64,000 nucleotides of DNA from Margaritifera margaritifera (GCA_029931535.1 JAQPZY010001610.1:2546501-2610500); one strand, 5' to 3'. Shown: positions 1 through 11,968, counted from the first letter of the stretch. Numbers and translations: made by a program. The notes: generated by a model from the letters alone, not told the origin.

Positions 1-740
1 AACATGTCTTTCATACCACCTCAAAGCTTGATCGTAATATCATGGCAAAAGTTTTAATGTTGAACCTAGCATCACAAGCCATTTTTTGGCTTGTTGAAAA
101 GCAGACAGCGATCATGCCTGGGAATCAACAGCTAGGATCACCAAGGTCATTAACAGGGCAGCACACCATTCAGCGATGGCCTCTGCCAACTTAGATTTGG
201 TGAGACAAGATGCCTGTCTTTGCTAATCATCACTCAAGTTGCACCATTCCCTTGGTGCTTCATGTGATATCCTTTGGGTCGCCATTATTATTTGGGAGTA
301 GGATAGAGGAAGTGAGGAGGCAGGCAGCACAAGAACAGCCCCTTCAACTTGCCATGTCTACTGCTCAGACATTCAGGCCAAATCAGTCTCTACCTCAAAG
401 GAGAGATGACTGTTGGCAAAGAGATGAGGCCAAATACTGCCCAGCAACAGCAACAGTTTTGACCTCAAAGTTTAGGAGACAACAGGCTCCTCAATTTAGG
501 AGGCAGTTTTATCAAGGGGATATGAAACAAGTTTCTCTTTCCCCAAACCTTATAATAACGATCATTGACTCGCCACCCCACCTGCATACAGCCAACTGGT
601 TGGTGCCAGATTTTCATTTCCATCAGCAATCGATTGACCTATTTTAGCAAAACAAACGGGGCAATTCAAGTTGTTTTGGAGGGGCTTCATATTTCATTTA
701 TCCAGCCCCCCTCCCCATTTGTCTTCTCCTTGCATGACAG

Positions 741-1330
741 ATGTTCTGTCAGATTTGTAGAAAGCTGAAATTATGCAGGGTTACCCGACACGCGGGTGGT
801 GGAGATTGTTTCAGAAATGGAACTCCAGAGCTTTATTCCAGGCTTTTTCTAGTGTCAAAGACTGACGGAAAGCTCGTGCTGATCATTGACCTCCGCCAGC
901 TCAACAAATACATTGCAATGCTGAAGTTAAGATCGAAACAGCTCAGTCTATCAGAATTTCCATTAAAGGGACGAATTTGCAATCAGTCTATACTTGCATA
1001 TCTCCATATCCTTATTCACCCAGCCATGTTCAAGTTACTTTCTTTTTGCCTACCGAGGAAAATATATCCGTTTCGTGCACTCCCTTTTGGTTTCAACACA
1101 TGTCCATGGGCATTTGCAAAATTTATCAATTGTGTCATCACCCTGTTCCGGTTGACTTTGTCAACAGTGACTGCAGTGTATCTGGACAACATCCTCCAAA
1201 AACACATGGTAAGTTCTATTCTGGTGAAGGGCAGGAACGATCTCCTGTCCTTTTAGGCTACCTAGGCTTTTTGGTGAACAGGGAAAAGTCGGATCTCGAC
1301 CAATTCTAGCATCTGTCCATCTGGGCATGG
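741..1330 (+). pseudogene. DIRS reverse transcriptase fragment
   Basis: The frame 741-1256 contains the RT entry motif YSRLFLVSKTDGK followed by IIDLRQLNKYI, then FRALPFGFNTCPWAF, matching the conserved 'RALPFG...AP.AF' block of DIRS polymerases. The YLDD active-site region survives as VYLDNIL near 1178-1198, with the second catalytic aspartate position changed. The hallmark GFLVN.EKSDL lies in another frame near 1268-1300, so a frameshift separates them. No intact protein can be made. Confidence 0.75.
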
Positions 1331-1794
1331 AGCTTGTCACCAATCTCGGCATCATCTGTCTCCCTCGCATGCATTTGTTAAGGATTATCAAACTTGAGTA
1401 CATTTCCAACAAGGAGTGGATTACAGTAAGATAGTTTCTGAAACTCCTTGGCTTGCTCAATGCGGCAGCAGATTTGATTCTGCTTGGTCACCTTTTCATG
1501 GACCTCTTGCAGATGGTCCTGCTGGCCAAGTGGTGCCCCTTTTCCAGTTGACTCGATCACAAAGTCAGGGTCACAAACCAAGTAGTATTATTTCTGCATC
1601 TGTGGCACAACAAAGATTGGCTCATAGTAGGGATCCCTCTGGAAAAGCTCCACCTGGAATCCCAGTGGAGCCAAACCTACCCAAACAGCTGTGGTCATGG
1701 GTATTTCATCCCTGTCCAGACCAGCACCTTCTTCACACCTGGCTCTTGTTGGGAGAGCTCTGCAAAGAAAGGAATTTTAGCCTTCGAGTGTGGA

Positions 1795-2790
1795 GAGAAT
1801 CTTGCAAGCAAGGTGTACAAGGCTAAGTGGCCCATGTTCAGGGACTGGTGCAGAGTCAAAAACGTCCCTTAGAGTACCTTAATCCTGCAGCTGGCTGATT
1901 TCTTTCTCTGGCTGTTTGAGGAGAAAAAATGAACCCTGGCTACTATCAAAGGTTACGACTCCATGATTTCCAACACTTTCAGGCATCATGGCAGAGGGGA
2001 TATTGGTCATGATAAAAATCTTTCAGACCTACTAGCCAATTTTGTCTTGAATAGACCAAAATCCCTACCAAAATGGAATCTCTCGTGAGTTTTGACATGG
2101 CTCAATTCAGATCAATTTGAGCTTTTAGCCAGAATCTCACTTAAGCTACTATCATGTAGGACATCTTTCTTATAGCCTTAGCTTCGGCATGCAGGGTGAG
2201 CGAGTTGCATGCCCTCGCAATGGACCTGAACTATCTCCAGTTCAGATCAAATGGTTCTGCAGTCCTAATGATGAAACCAGGCTTTGTAGCCAAGAATAGG
2301 TTGCCATCAGTGGGTGTTCAGAGAGTTGTCATACACTCCCTCTCTCGATAGATATATTAAGAGAAGTGACCATGCAAGACCCTATCTGCGCCCTCAAGCA
2401 TTACTTGAAGCACACAGAGAAGTCATGAAACAAAAAAAGCCTCTTTCTCCTGGTGAAAGCCACTAAAGAGGATATCGCCCATCAAGCACCATCATCTTGG
2501 ATGAAGTGGGTTATATGCGCAGTGTAAGCTGAAGTCTCAAAAGATCTAGAGTCACCTCATGAAGATTTCAGCTCCTGAAATAAGAGCAAACTCTGGAAGT
2601 CTTGCTTCTGAATGTAAGGTTTCAATCCAGACCTAATAGAAGCTGGTGGCTGGCATGCACAGTCAGCTTTCTTGAGTTTTTATCTCCAGAAATTTAGCTT
2701 CACAGAGATGAGATTTGAATCGGGTGGGTCCAGTGCCTGCTGCCCAGATGACCACCAGACCCAGTTGACATTAGCACAACCTCCTCACAG
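1795..2790 (+). pseudogene. DIRS tyrosine recombinase remnant
   Basis: Reading across frames gives recombinase-like blocks: ADFFLWLFEEKKLTLATIKG near 1890-1950, a stretch around ISNTFRHHGRGDIGHDKNLS (about 1965-2024), LPKWNLS near 2070, a degraded core near 2330-2450 and APEIRANSGSLASE near 2570-2615. The last resembles the conserved 'H-E-R' box with the histidine lost. An end motif SFTEMRFESGGS lies near 2695-2735. The order and spacing match DIRS YR genes as I remember them. Many stops and frameshifts are present. Confidence 0.65.
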
Positions 2791-3072
2791 GTGGTATTTT
2801 AGCGCTTTCACTGGATTTGCCTGTAAGATTCAATGGTAAGAAGAGTTCATTCATTTTCTTCTTATCTGGGTATAGTTGTCACAGATTGTAACAATCAGTT
2901 GTGTTGCTTTCAAGTTAGGAGAGTGGGCTATCCTTCATATAGGGAATCCAACCATTCTTCCCTTGAATGGTGACCGTGGTAGAGGTAGGATGCTCAGCAT
3001 TCCTTCCTCCTATTACCTATTCTCCTAATGTTAATGTGATCAGGGAATGGTTTCAAAGGAGGAAAGTGTATG

Positions 3073-3380
3073 TTTTTAGTAAATTATGTTTCTCAGAGAA
3101 TACTTACCGAATCACATTATGATAAAACCCTCCTAACCTCCCCCCTAATGCAAGCATCCTAAGTCGATGTATTGCCTAGCTTAAAACAGGTGCCACCTAG
3201 TCGTGGTCAAGGGGAGGTAATGGATAAGAGTTTCTTCCCTTTTTCTATATGTTATGTGGACAGAAAAGACTTAAGTTTTTATCTGTTTGGGAGGGCTGAA
3301 TTCGGAAGGAGGTAGAGTTCATTTTCCTAACATTAATGTGATTGGGTAATTATTCTCAGAAAAACATAATTTACTAAAAA
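3073..3380. repeat. Inverted repeat at right end of DIRS copy 1
   Basis: The left arm at 3073-3119 is nearly the reverse complement of the right arm at 3334-3380. The shared core is 'tagtaaattatgttt' followed by a 'taatgtgatt'-like block. A third, direct copy of the 'cctaa.(a/g)ttaatgtgat' block lies at about 3024-3042. Terminal inverted repeats with internal copies are typical of DIRS elements, and these sit directly after the recombinase remnant. Confidence 0.65.
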
Positions 3381-3459
3381 TTTGCTTACCTATGATGAAA
3401 AATGCCCATATGTAGGATTAAACAAAACACAAATTCATGATTTTTCTTCTCTTTTTCAG

Positions 3460-3585
3460 CACCCAATGGATGCTCCCAGAATAATGGAGACTGCAGCCAA
3501 ATCTGTCTTGCCAAACCTGCAGGTCAAAGGTCATGTGCTTGTTCCATTGGATGGTCACTGAATAGAGATAATAAAACTTGTTCAG
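3460..3585 (+). CDS. Exon: LRP-type EGF-like domain of a receptor gene
   Basis: A 126-nt exon (2 nt + 41 codons + 1 nt) bounded by a pyrimidine-rich acceptor ending tttttcag at 3459 and a gtaggt donor at 3586. It encodes one six-cysteine EGF-like module: [18 protein letters not shown], then [17 protein letters not shown]. The pattern C-x(3)NNGDCSQ-x-C...C-x-C...C is the form that follows beta-propellers in LDL-receptor and LRP proteins, which are endocytic or signalling receptors at the cell surface. The last 1 nt (g) joins 'aa' of the exon at 12718 to make Glu. Family membership is inferred from the module type; which LRP it is cannot be told because the propellers are upstream of the window. 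Confidence 0.8.
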
Positions 3586-3647
3586 GTAGGTAATCTTCAC
3601 GTTTCTTGTATTCTTTTGATGTAATTCGGACTGTTACACTTGGTGTA

Positions 3648-4771
3648 TGTGCTGGTAGGTCAGTTAGCTACTATAATGTGCTGGCAGGTTAGTTAGATAG
3701 TAAAATGTGCTGGCAGATCAGTTTGATGGCATTATGTGATGGCAGGTTAGTTACCTAGCCTAATGTCCTGGAAGGTCAGTTAGTGTTGTGTGCTGGAAAG
3801 TCAGTTGTCTAGTGTAATGTGCTAGCAGGTCAGTTAGCTAGTGTATTGTGCTGACAGGTCAGTTAGATAGCACAATGTGCTGGCAGGTCAGTTGGCTAGT
3901 GTAATGTGCTGGCAGGTCAGTTGTCTAGTGTAATGTGCTAGCAGGTCAGTTAGCTCTTGTATTGTGCTGACAGGTCAGTTAGATAGCACAATGTGCTGGC
4001 AGGTCAGTTGGCTAGTGTAATGTGCAGGTCAGTTAGATGGCATAATGTGCTGGCAGGTTAGTTAGATGGCATAATCTGCTGGCAGGTTAGTTAGATAGCA
4101 TAATATGCAGGTCAGTTATATGGCATAATGTGCTGGCAGGTCAGTTAGCTGGCATAATGTGCTGGCAGGTTAGTTACCTAGCCTAATGTGCTGGCAGGTC
4201 AGTTGGCTAGTGTAATGTGCTGGCAGGTTAGTTAGATGGCATAATGTGCTGGCAGGTTAGTTACTTAGCCTAATGTGCTGGAAGGTCAGTTGGTGTTGTG
4301 TGCTGGAAGGTCAGTTAGATAGTGTATTGTGCTGGCAGCTTAGTTAGATAGTAAAATGTGCTGGCAGGTTAGTTAGATAGCAAAATGTGCTGGCAGGTTA
4401 GTTAGATAGCATAATGTGCTGGCAGGTTAGTTACCTAGCCTAATGTACTGGCAGGTTAGTTAGATAGCATAATATGCTGGCAGGTTAGTTAGATCGCATA
4501 ATATGCTGGCAGGTTAGTTAGATAGCATAATATGCTGGCAGGTTAGTTAGATAGCATAATGTGCTGGCAGATCAGTTAGATAGCATAATGTGCTGGCAGA
4601 TCAGTTAGCTACTGTAATGTGCTTGCAGGTTAGTTAGCAAGTGCAGTATGCTGGCAAATCAGTTAAATAGCGCAATGTGCTAGCAGGTCAGTTGGCATAA
4701 TGTGCTGGCATTTTAGTTGGATAGCATAATGTGCTGGTATTTTAGTTGGACAGCATAATATGGTGGCAGTT
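3648..4771 (+). repeat. Minisatellite, about 29-30-bp unit
   Basis: Roughly 37 degenerate copies of a unit around 'gtgctggcaggttagttaga' plus 'tagcataat'. Variants with 'ggtcagttagctagtgtaat' alternate with 'ggttagttagatagcataat', which suggests two subfamilies. The array is intronic and has no coding potential. Confidence 0.95.
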
Positions 4772-4942
4772 AAGGGTCTTAACTATGAAAAATATCAAAC
4801 AGCATTGATCCTGATCGGCTGTCATTTATAAAGCATTGGTGAATATGGGTGTATACTGTGTACATTTGGGTGTATATTACCTGAGAACAAAGATGGCAAG
4901 TTGAGCTCATGCAGTAAGTACTAAACAGTCAGTAAATAGACT

Positions 4943-5180
4943 AGCAAGACAACAATAAGATATATGGATAATGTGAAAAATAATATTGGGATTTATGTAT
5001 TGGAGCATGCTGTGAGAGAGGGAGACAACAATAAGATATATGGATAATGTGAAAAATAATATTGGGATTTATGTATTGGAGCATGCTGTGAGAGAGCAAG
5101 ACAACAATAAGATATATGGATAATGTGAAAAATAATATTGGGATTTATGTATTGGAGCATGCTGTGAGAGAGCAAGACAA
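4943..5180 (+). repeat. Tandem triplication, 76-bp unit
   Basis: Three near-identical copies starting at 4948, 5024 and 5100, beginning 'gacaacaataagatatatgg' and ending 'catgctgtgagagag'. The short minus-strand frame here is produced by the repeat only. Confidence 0.95.
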
Positions 5181-5274
5181 CTTATCAAACCTGCTTCTAC
5201 AGGGAGCAAGACAAGGTATCAACACCTGCTCTAATAGAGCAAGGCAATCTTTTCGAAGTCGTCTGCTTCAGAGA
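5181..5274 (+). repeat. Left remnant of 'gagcaagaca' satellite
   Basis: Two to three degenerate units of about 35-37 bp ('gagcaagacaaggtatcaac' followed by 'acctgct'). The same unit reappears at 7766-8030 on the other side of the pseudogene-bearing segment, suggesting that one array was split by an insertion. Confidence 0.7.
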
Positions 5275-7765
5275 TAAAATGTGCTATTTATTAGGGAGTT
5301 TGATGTGCTGAATTCAAATATGACAATTAAAACAACTGATTGGCTACTGTTTCCAAGATATTTAAGTTTTTACATTTTACGTCTATGTATATTGTGTACA
5401 TAATGGAGTTTTAATCATAAATCGTAAACCTAGGTCTTTTCATGTGTTTATGGTTGCTTTACATGATATTTCACCTGTCCTGTTTATGTAACACTTTAAA
5501 AAACAGCAAAAGGGTTATATAAATAAAAAATATATTGAAACAAAAGTCAAAAAACTATTATGTATATATAAGTACATAGTTTAGTCTTTATTCAGTGTCT
5601 ACTAGGCGCTTCTTCTCTTGTCTCTTGTATTCATTAAATGCAGCATCTCTTGTCACTGTCCAGCAATAGTCTGCAAGCATTGATGGGCTCCATTTGCCCT
5701 GATAGCATTTCTCCATTGTTGCAATGTATTGGTGAAATCACTCGCCGTGCTCCTCACTCACTGCTCTGCAGTTCGGTGGAAACAAATCTAGATGACCATG
5801 CAAAAAAGGTATCTTTAGTGACATGTTGCAACCAAGGCTTTTGTGTGCCTTGAGGAGGTTTTCCACCAACTCCCTGTAGTTGTCTGCCTTGTTGTTTCCG
5901 AGCAAATTTGTTGCCACTAACTGGAAGGCTTTCCATGCCGTCTTTTCCTTGCCACGCAGTGCACCGTGAAATGCATTATCTCGAAGAAGTTCACGAATCT
6001 GAGGACCAACAAAGACACCTTCCTTTATCTTAGCTTCACTAAACCTTGGAAATTTTCCACGGAGGTACTTGAAACCTGCTTGTGTTTTTTCCATGGCCTT
6101 GACAAAGTTCTTCATCAGACCCAGCTTGATGTGCAAAGGTGGTAACAAAATCTTCCTTGATTCAACAAGTGGTGGATGCTGAACACTTTTCATCCCAGGC
6201 TCCAATGACTGTTGGGGTGGCCAATCTCTCTTGATGTAGTGGGAATCTCTCGCACGACTATCCCCATTCGCAGAGAAAACAGCAGTACTTTGTGTATCCA
6301 GTCTGCAGACCAAGCAAGAGAGCAAGAACCTTGAAATTGCCACAAAGTTGCCACTTATGTTGGTCATAGTTTATGCACCTCAAACGTTGTTTCATGTTTT
6401 CATAGGTTTCCTTCATATGGACTGCATGACCAACTGGAATTGATGGCAAAACACTGCCATTATGCAGCAAAACAGCTTTAAGACTCGTCTTCGATGAATC
6501 AATGAACAGTCTCCACTCATCTGGATCATGAACAATGTTGAGGGTTGCCATCACACCATCGATGTTGTTGCAGGCTACAAGATCACCTTCCATGAAGAAG
6601 AATGGGACAAGATTCTTTTGACGGTCACGGAACATGGAAACCCTAACATCACCTGCCAGGAGATTCCACTTCTGTAGTCTGGAGCCCAACAGCTCTGCCT
6701 TACTCTTGGGTAGTTCCAAATTCCTGACAAGGTTATTCAGTTCACTTTGTGTTGTGAGCTGTGGTTCAGAGGAGAAGGATTGGAGAAACTATGGGTCATG
6801 TGACATTGATGGTTCAGGACTATAAGTTTTATCCTCTTCCTCTTCCTTGTCTGACTCGAGTGAGAATGATTCTGGTGCATCAGGAACCGGCAGTCCTTCT
6901 CCGTGGGGTACTGGGCGTATAGCTGACAGAATGTTTGGATAATGCACAGTCCACTTTTTCTTCTTTGATACACCTTTCCCAACTGGAGGCACCATGCAGA
7001 GGTAACAATTGCTGATATGATATATGATATGGCACTGCAAAAGACATAGATTTCCTTTTCCTGTTCAACCCCTGGCAAAGATTTCTTTGCACAAGTGTTT
7101 CAGCATATGTGTGGTGCCCACATCTTGTCCTGATCTCCAATTTAAGATGATAGGCTTTCTTAACCATAGTGGTTATACTGCGCTTTTGTGATGCAAAAGT
7201 CACTTCACCACAAACATTGCAGAAGTTGTCTGCATTGTTCACACAAGTATGAGGCATCTCTGCTCACTTTGGCTAAACAGAAATGTGTCCCTTTGCAAAA
7301 TCAAACACTGACAAATAAGAGAGCACGACACTGTATGATTTGTAGAGCTGATATAGGGCAATTTCTTCAGCAGAGTGATGTAAGCTTAGTTATGATTGCA
7401 TCATCCATGACTTCTAGGAATAACATGATGCAATTTATATCATGTATGATGCAATATAGCTTCAGATTGCATCATTCATTGTTTTGCCTAAAAAGCAGGT
7501 ACTGTCCAAACCCAGTCATAGATTTATTCATAGATCCAGCCAAAGATGTATTTTAGTCATTTCTGGTTTAAATTGAGATCCCTTCCCTTTATAACTCACT
7601 TATCGTCCGCCATTCCCAAATCAATGGTCGTATATACTGACCCAGTATACTATCTTTAAAACTAGAGCCAATCAACAATTTTAAGCATCATTTTCGTTCT
7701 CAGTGACCCAGAATTAGTAAAGTTTGACAACATTTATTGCGGAAGCATTTTGGCTGTAGACCAGT
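5275..7765 (-). mobile_element. Candidate inserted DNA element carrying the uncharacterised-family gene
   Basis: A segment of about 2.5 kb interrupts one satellite (units at 5181-5274 and 7766-8030) and contains a single minus-strand gene relic. Near its ends, 5311-5360 aligns without gaps to the reverse complement of 7651-7700 at 33 of 50 positions by my hand count, including 'gattggct' and 'aagata' blocks. That is suggestive of terminal or subterminal inverted repeats. No clear target duplication was found, so the element boundaries are approximate. Confidence 0.45.
5588..7257 (-). pseudogene. Degenerate copy of a widespread uncharacterised invertebrate protein family
   Basis: From the minus strand the fragments read, in order: an N-terminal cysteine-rich part with CNVCGEV and KRKSMSFAVP; CYLCMVPPVGKGVSKKKKWT; an acidic linker; SKAELLGSRLQKWNL; FIDSSKTSLKAVLLHNG; PSIPVGHAVHMKETYENM; KYCCFLCEW; LLPPLHIKLGLMKNFVKAM; VGPQIRELLRD; CNMSLKIPFLHGHLDLFPPN; and a C-terminus with KWSPSMLADYCWT. 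I recall near-identical 'uncharacterized proteins' in many insect, hydrozoan and mollusc annotations, often in many copies, with no assigned function. Paired cysteines suggest zinc sites. Lesions: a frameshift near 7000-7040, a stop near 6791, a frameshift near 6260-6365 and a TGA at 5738-5740 where Arg is expected. The end TAA is at 5588-5590. The high copy number and the flanks argue for a mobile-element gene. Confidence 0.75.
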
Positions 7766-8030
7766 GACGTATCAAGCCTGCATCAACTGGGAGCAAGACA
7801 GGGTGCCAACCCTGCATGAACAGAGAGCAAGACAAGACATGAAGCTTGCTCCAACAGACTGAGATCAAGTATCAAGCCTGCTCCAACAGTGAGACAAAGT
7901 ATCGGGTCTTCTACAGAAAGCGAGACAATGTCTCAATCCTGCTTCATCAGAGCAAGACAAAGTATCAAGTCTGCCCTAACAGTGAGACAAAGTATTACTT
8001 CTCCAGCATCACTAGGAGCATAAACAGCTA
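7766..8030 (+). repeat. Right part of 'gagcaagaca' satellite, about 35-bp unit
   Basis: About seven degenerate copies of 'gagcaagacaaagtatcaag' plus 'cctgctccaacag', matching the units at 5181-5274. Confidence 0.8.
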
Positions 8031-8050
8031 GTATTGTTAAAGCGTTTGTT

Positions 8051-8745
8051 ACTGAACACCACAGGGAGGGTACTGAACACCATAGGGAGGGTACTTGACA
8101 CTACAGGGAGGGTACTGAACACTACAGGGAGGGTATTGAACACTAATGGGAGGGTACTGAATACAATAGGGCGGTTACAGAACACTATAGGAGGGTTCTG
8201 AACACTAAAAGGAGGTACTGAACACTACAGGGAGGAGCTGAATACCATAGGGAGGGTAATGAATACCATAGGGAGGGTAATGAACAATACAGGGAGGGTA
8301 CTGAATACCATAGGGAGGGTACTGAACACTACAGGGAGAGTAATGAACACTACAGGGAGGGTACTGAATACCATAGGGACGGTAATGAATACCACAGGGA
8401 GGGTACTGAATACCATAGGGAGGGTACTGAACACTACAGGGAGAGTAATGAATACCACAGGGAGGGTACTGAATACCATAGGGAGGGTACTGAACACTAC
8501 AGGGAGGATACTGAACACTTCATGGAGAGTATTGAACACTACAGGGAGGGTAATGAACACTACAGAAAGGGTACAGAACACTACAGAGAGGGTACCGAAC
8601 ACTACAGGGAGAGTACTGAACACTACATGGAGACTACTGAACACTGCAGGGTGGGTACTGAACACTGCAGGGAGGGTACTGAACACTACAGGAAGGGTAC
8701 TGAATACCACAGGGATGGTATTGAATACCACAGGGAGGGTACAAC
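8051..8745 (+). repeat. Minisatellite, 21-bp unit
   Basis: About 33 copies of 'acactacagggagggtactg' plus one base, with a subfamily using 'taccatagggaggg'. Because 21 is a multiple of three, both strands show long open frames (8225-8731 minus, 8259-8765 plus). These are periodicity artefacts, not genes. Confidence 0.97.
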
Positions 8746-8759
8746 ATGATGTGGTTCAC

Positions 8760-9954
8760 AGGTAAGACACAGCATTCAGCAGAACTGTCTTTGCATGCCA
8801 ATCATTAACCCTGTCCAGTTAATGCATTAATGAATTCACATATGAAGTTCCACAATGATAATGGTACCAATGATGTCATAATGTTGGTGGTGGTTTTGGT
8901 ATTGTGGTGCTAATCTGGTTGTGGCCATGTAACCTGTTCCACTCACAGAAGTACAGCAATTAATTTCTCAGTCCCACATGGCTCCATAATTTTGTGGCTC
9001 ATACCATCTACTGCATGTTTTGTTTTATAATTATGGCTCTTTAAGTTGAGGATGAATAGGCAGAATGTGACCATTGCATGTTTGCAAGATTAGAAATTAT
9101 TATCAAATTCTAAATTCCTGTTAAAAGGTCTGCAGTCATTTAATGTGCAGCAATAACTCAGTCTATATTTTGGTAATACTTTGGACTTTTCAGAGCCAGC
9201 AAAACAAGCTAAAGCAAATAGAGCCACAAATAACATCATCAACACAAAAGCCACCACCACCCCAGCCATCCCAGTCAAAGCATCCACACCATCAAGAAAG
9301 ACAGAAACAAGGACCAATACCACTTTACTGAAACTTCAGACTCTAAAAGACAAAATTCACATCAATCTGGAGATTTCATCAACTCCTGCCTCCGGAAGTT
9401 CTGATTTTGACACTTCTCCAGGACAAGACATTGATCTTGACCCAATTTCAAGTCCGAATTTTGACCTTGACTCCATTCCAGGTCAGAAAATTGAAGATTA
9501 GCTTTATCTGCCAAATCCAGTGAATATTCTCGGACATGATTCTGTTCTTTTTTGTCTCACCTGCAAAAGCACAGTGAAACATAGGTATCACTTTTCCACT
9601 GGTGGGATCAATGTTAAAGTTTTTTGCAAAAGCTTTGTGTTGAAATTTTTGCATGTCACCTGGGGTGCAGGGTAGCGTGGGGATACATCAAGACAGTCTT
9701 GCATAGAAAAAGTTGTTTTTGAAAGCAATATTTCATTCATGGCAGTCATCATCCAAACTTTGATATTCATCCCATTCTTATGCAAGGAAATCTCAAAAGA
9801 TATCCTTAGCTTTATAGAGTTGCTACTTAAGTTTAAGGGAAAATGTCTCAAATTTCTATTTAACTTTTGAAATGTCAGATTTTCCAGGTTGACATTTTTC
9901 ACTGACAGGAATCCTAGGTACCAAGAATAAAAAGTATGTGTATTAATTGCTTAC
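8760..9954. other. Intronic sequence, no supported gene
   Basis: AT-rich intron. An open frame at 9181-9501 encodes a low-complexity Ser/Thr/Asp-rich peptide without a recognisable domain. Sequence near 9555-9680 ('gtctcacctgcaaaagcaca' onward) resembles a dispersed repeat I associate with mollusc genomes, but I see no second copy here. Confidence 0.5.
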
Positions 9955-10268
9955 ATGTCAAAGAACAACCCTGGGCTCTCATGGTCCCACAAAATTAAAT
10001 GTGAAAACCCGAGGTTGTCACAGGCCCACATAATCACAGGTGAAGAAAGAAACTCTGGGCTCTCACAGCCCCCCATATTATTCACAGGTGAAAACCCTGG
10101 ACTGTCACAGACCCACATAATCACAGGTGAAGAAAGAAACTCTGGGCTCTCACAGCCCCCTCCCCCCCCCCCATATTCACAGGTGAAAACCCAGGACTGT
10201 CACAGACCCACTTAATCACAGGTGAAGAAACAAACCCTGGGCTCTCACAGACCCACATAATCACAAGT
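9955..10268 (+). repeat. Minisatellite with composite unit, about 35-70 bp
   Basis: Alternating blocks 'cacataatcacaggtgaaga' / 'ctctgggctctcacagcccc' and 'cacaggtgaaaaccctggac', about eight half-units, with a C-run at 10158-10170. Confidence 0.9.
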
Positions 10269-10371
10269 GAAATAACAATGATGTTATTGTTAACACCCTA
10301 ACATTATTCTCACACATCTAAAGTGCATAACCTAAATAGGAATGCACACTTACAAATTCCATGTATTATCA

Positions 10372-10770
10372 GTTTGCTGCTGCCCCTTGAATGGCTAATA
10401 CCATCAATAGTCATTTTTTTGCTGCCCCTTGAATGGCTAATACCATGTATAGTCATTTTACTGCTGCCCCTTGAATGGCTAATACCATGTATAGTCATTT
10501 TACTGCTGCCCCTTGAATGGCTAATACCATGTATAGTCAGTTTACTGCTGCCCCTTGAATGACTAATACCATGTATAGTCAGTTTGTTTTCCCTTGACTG
10601 GCCAATTCCATGTATAGTAGGTTTTGCTTCTGCACCTTGACTGGCCATTGCCATGTATAGTCACATTACCTCTGCCCCTTGACTGACCAATGCAATGTAT
10701 AGTTAGATTGTTTTGTCTTGATGGGCCAATTCCATGTATAGTCAGTTTGCTGCTGCCCATTAAATGGCCA
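10372..10770 (+). repeat. Minisatellite, about 42-44-bp unit
   Basis: Nine copies of 'tgctgccccttgaatggcta' followed by 'ataccatgtatagtcagttt', increasingly diverged towards the right end. Open frames on both strands here are repeat-derived. Confidence 0.95.
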
Positions 10771-11101
10771 TAAAATTTAGTTTTCTCCAAATTTTTTCAT
10801 GTCCAGACTATTATGATTTGTAATTTATTCCTCATTATACTCCAGTACATTTTTTTCCGCAAATTTTAAGGTGTTGTCAAAATTTGTATGCTCTACTTAA
10901 GTAGTTCACAAACAAGCACTTTAGAGAAATTGACACATGTGTTACTAGTTATATTTAACACAAGACAGAGAAGATGTGATTGGCTGCCATCTGAGGTTAA
11001 CCTGTCATGACATGCATGGGATTGTAGTGCTGGCTCTAGCCATTACACCATTTCATCAGCACAAAGCACATGGTTGCTGTTATTAGACTGAATAATCCAT
11101 G
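10771..11101. other. Intronic sequence, nothing recognised
   Basis: AT-rich sequence between two arrays. No coding, RNA or repeat signal was seen. Confidence 0.6.
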
Positions 11102-11312
11102 TTATTTGCTGTCCCTTCTGTATGAACAACCAGTTATTTGCTGTCCCTTCTGTATGAACAACCAGTTATTTGCTGTCTCTTCTGTATAAACAACCAATTT
11201 TTCTGTCCCTTCTGTACAACCAGTTATTTGCTGTCCCTTCTGTATGAACAACCAGTTATTTGTTGTCCCTTCTGTACAACCAGTTATTTGCTGTCCCTTC
11301 TGTATGAACAAG
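11102..11312 (+). repeat. Minisatellite, about 24-32-bp unit
   Basis: Seven copies of 'ttatttgctgtcccttctgt' plus 'atgaacaaccag'; some lack the 'atgaa' segment. Confidence 0.93.
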
Positions 11313-11685
11313 CAATTGTTAGATGCAGATAAAAATGAAGATAATAAAGAATAGTTTTTAAACCTGTAAAAATTGTAAAATGCAAATGTCAGAGGTCGTA
11401 CTTATTATTCAACTAAAAAAAATTTAAAACTTGGATTTGTCCAGAACTTTCCACATTTTCATTTTTATGGTCATTGAAAGCACAGCAAACAGATTATACA
11501 CAGATTGCGACATACAAATTAGTCCTCTATTTAATCTTTTTTTTGATTGAATCTCAATTCATTCTAAGGAGATGAAGTAGGTACACAGTGAGGCCTTTCT
11601 AGAATCCCCAATTCTTGCTTAAACTAAACAAAACCTCTTTGCCCTTTCCCAAATACAAGCGCATCAGGACATCCCTTCCTAATTT
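11313..11685. other. Intronic sequence, nothing recognised
   Basis: No reading frame, hairpin or repeat that I can support. Confidence 0.6.
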
Positions 11686-11832
11686 CAATGCAAGCATGTT
11701 TTAGCACCCCTTCTACATTTCATTGCAAGCATGTTTTAGCACCCCTTCTACATTTCATTGCAAGCATGTTTTAGCACCCCTTCTACATTTCATTGCAAGC
11801 ATGTTTTAGCACCCCTTCTACATTTCATTGCC
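11686..11832 (+). repeat. Minisatellite, about 35-bp unit
   Basis: Four copies of 'gcaagcatgttttagcaccc' plus 'cttctacatttcatt'. Confidence 0.93.
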
Positions 11833-11968
11833 AGATCTCCATACAAGCATTTACAGATGCCCCTGATAAATGACCACCATTTGCATGGTCAGTTCATAGC
11901 GCCACCTGATGGGAATATCCCCTGTAGTAAAACATACTTTCAGAAAGTTTCTATGACATCATACCTTA

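Larger units (their letters stand above)
1..3382 (+). mobile_element. Decayed DIRS-type retrotransposon, copy 1 (5' end outside window)
   Basis: A relic of a tyrosine-recombinase retrotransposon read on the plus strand. In order I can see a gag-like tail (about 300-760), a reverse transcriptase (about 780-1330), RNase H and linker sequence (about 1330-1790), a tyrosine recombinase (about 1795-2790) and inverted repeats at the right end (3073-3380). DIRS elements integrate with a recombinase and not an integrase, and carry inverted or split terminal repeats. All frames are broken by stops and frameshifts, so the copy is dead. The left end lies upstream of the window. It sits inside the large intron before the exon at 3460. 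Confidence 0.8.

Noticed and set aside
8225..8765. 168-codon open frames on both strands
   Set aside because: They exactly follow the 21-bp array, a unit divisible by three. The translated peptides are simple repeats without a domain.
9181..9501. 106-codon Ser/Thr/Asp-rich frame
   Set aside because: Low complexity, no domain, no clear exon boundaries; kept only as an intron note.
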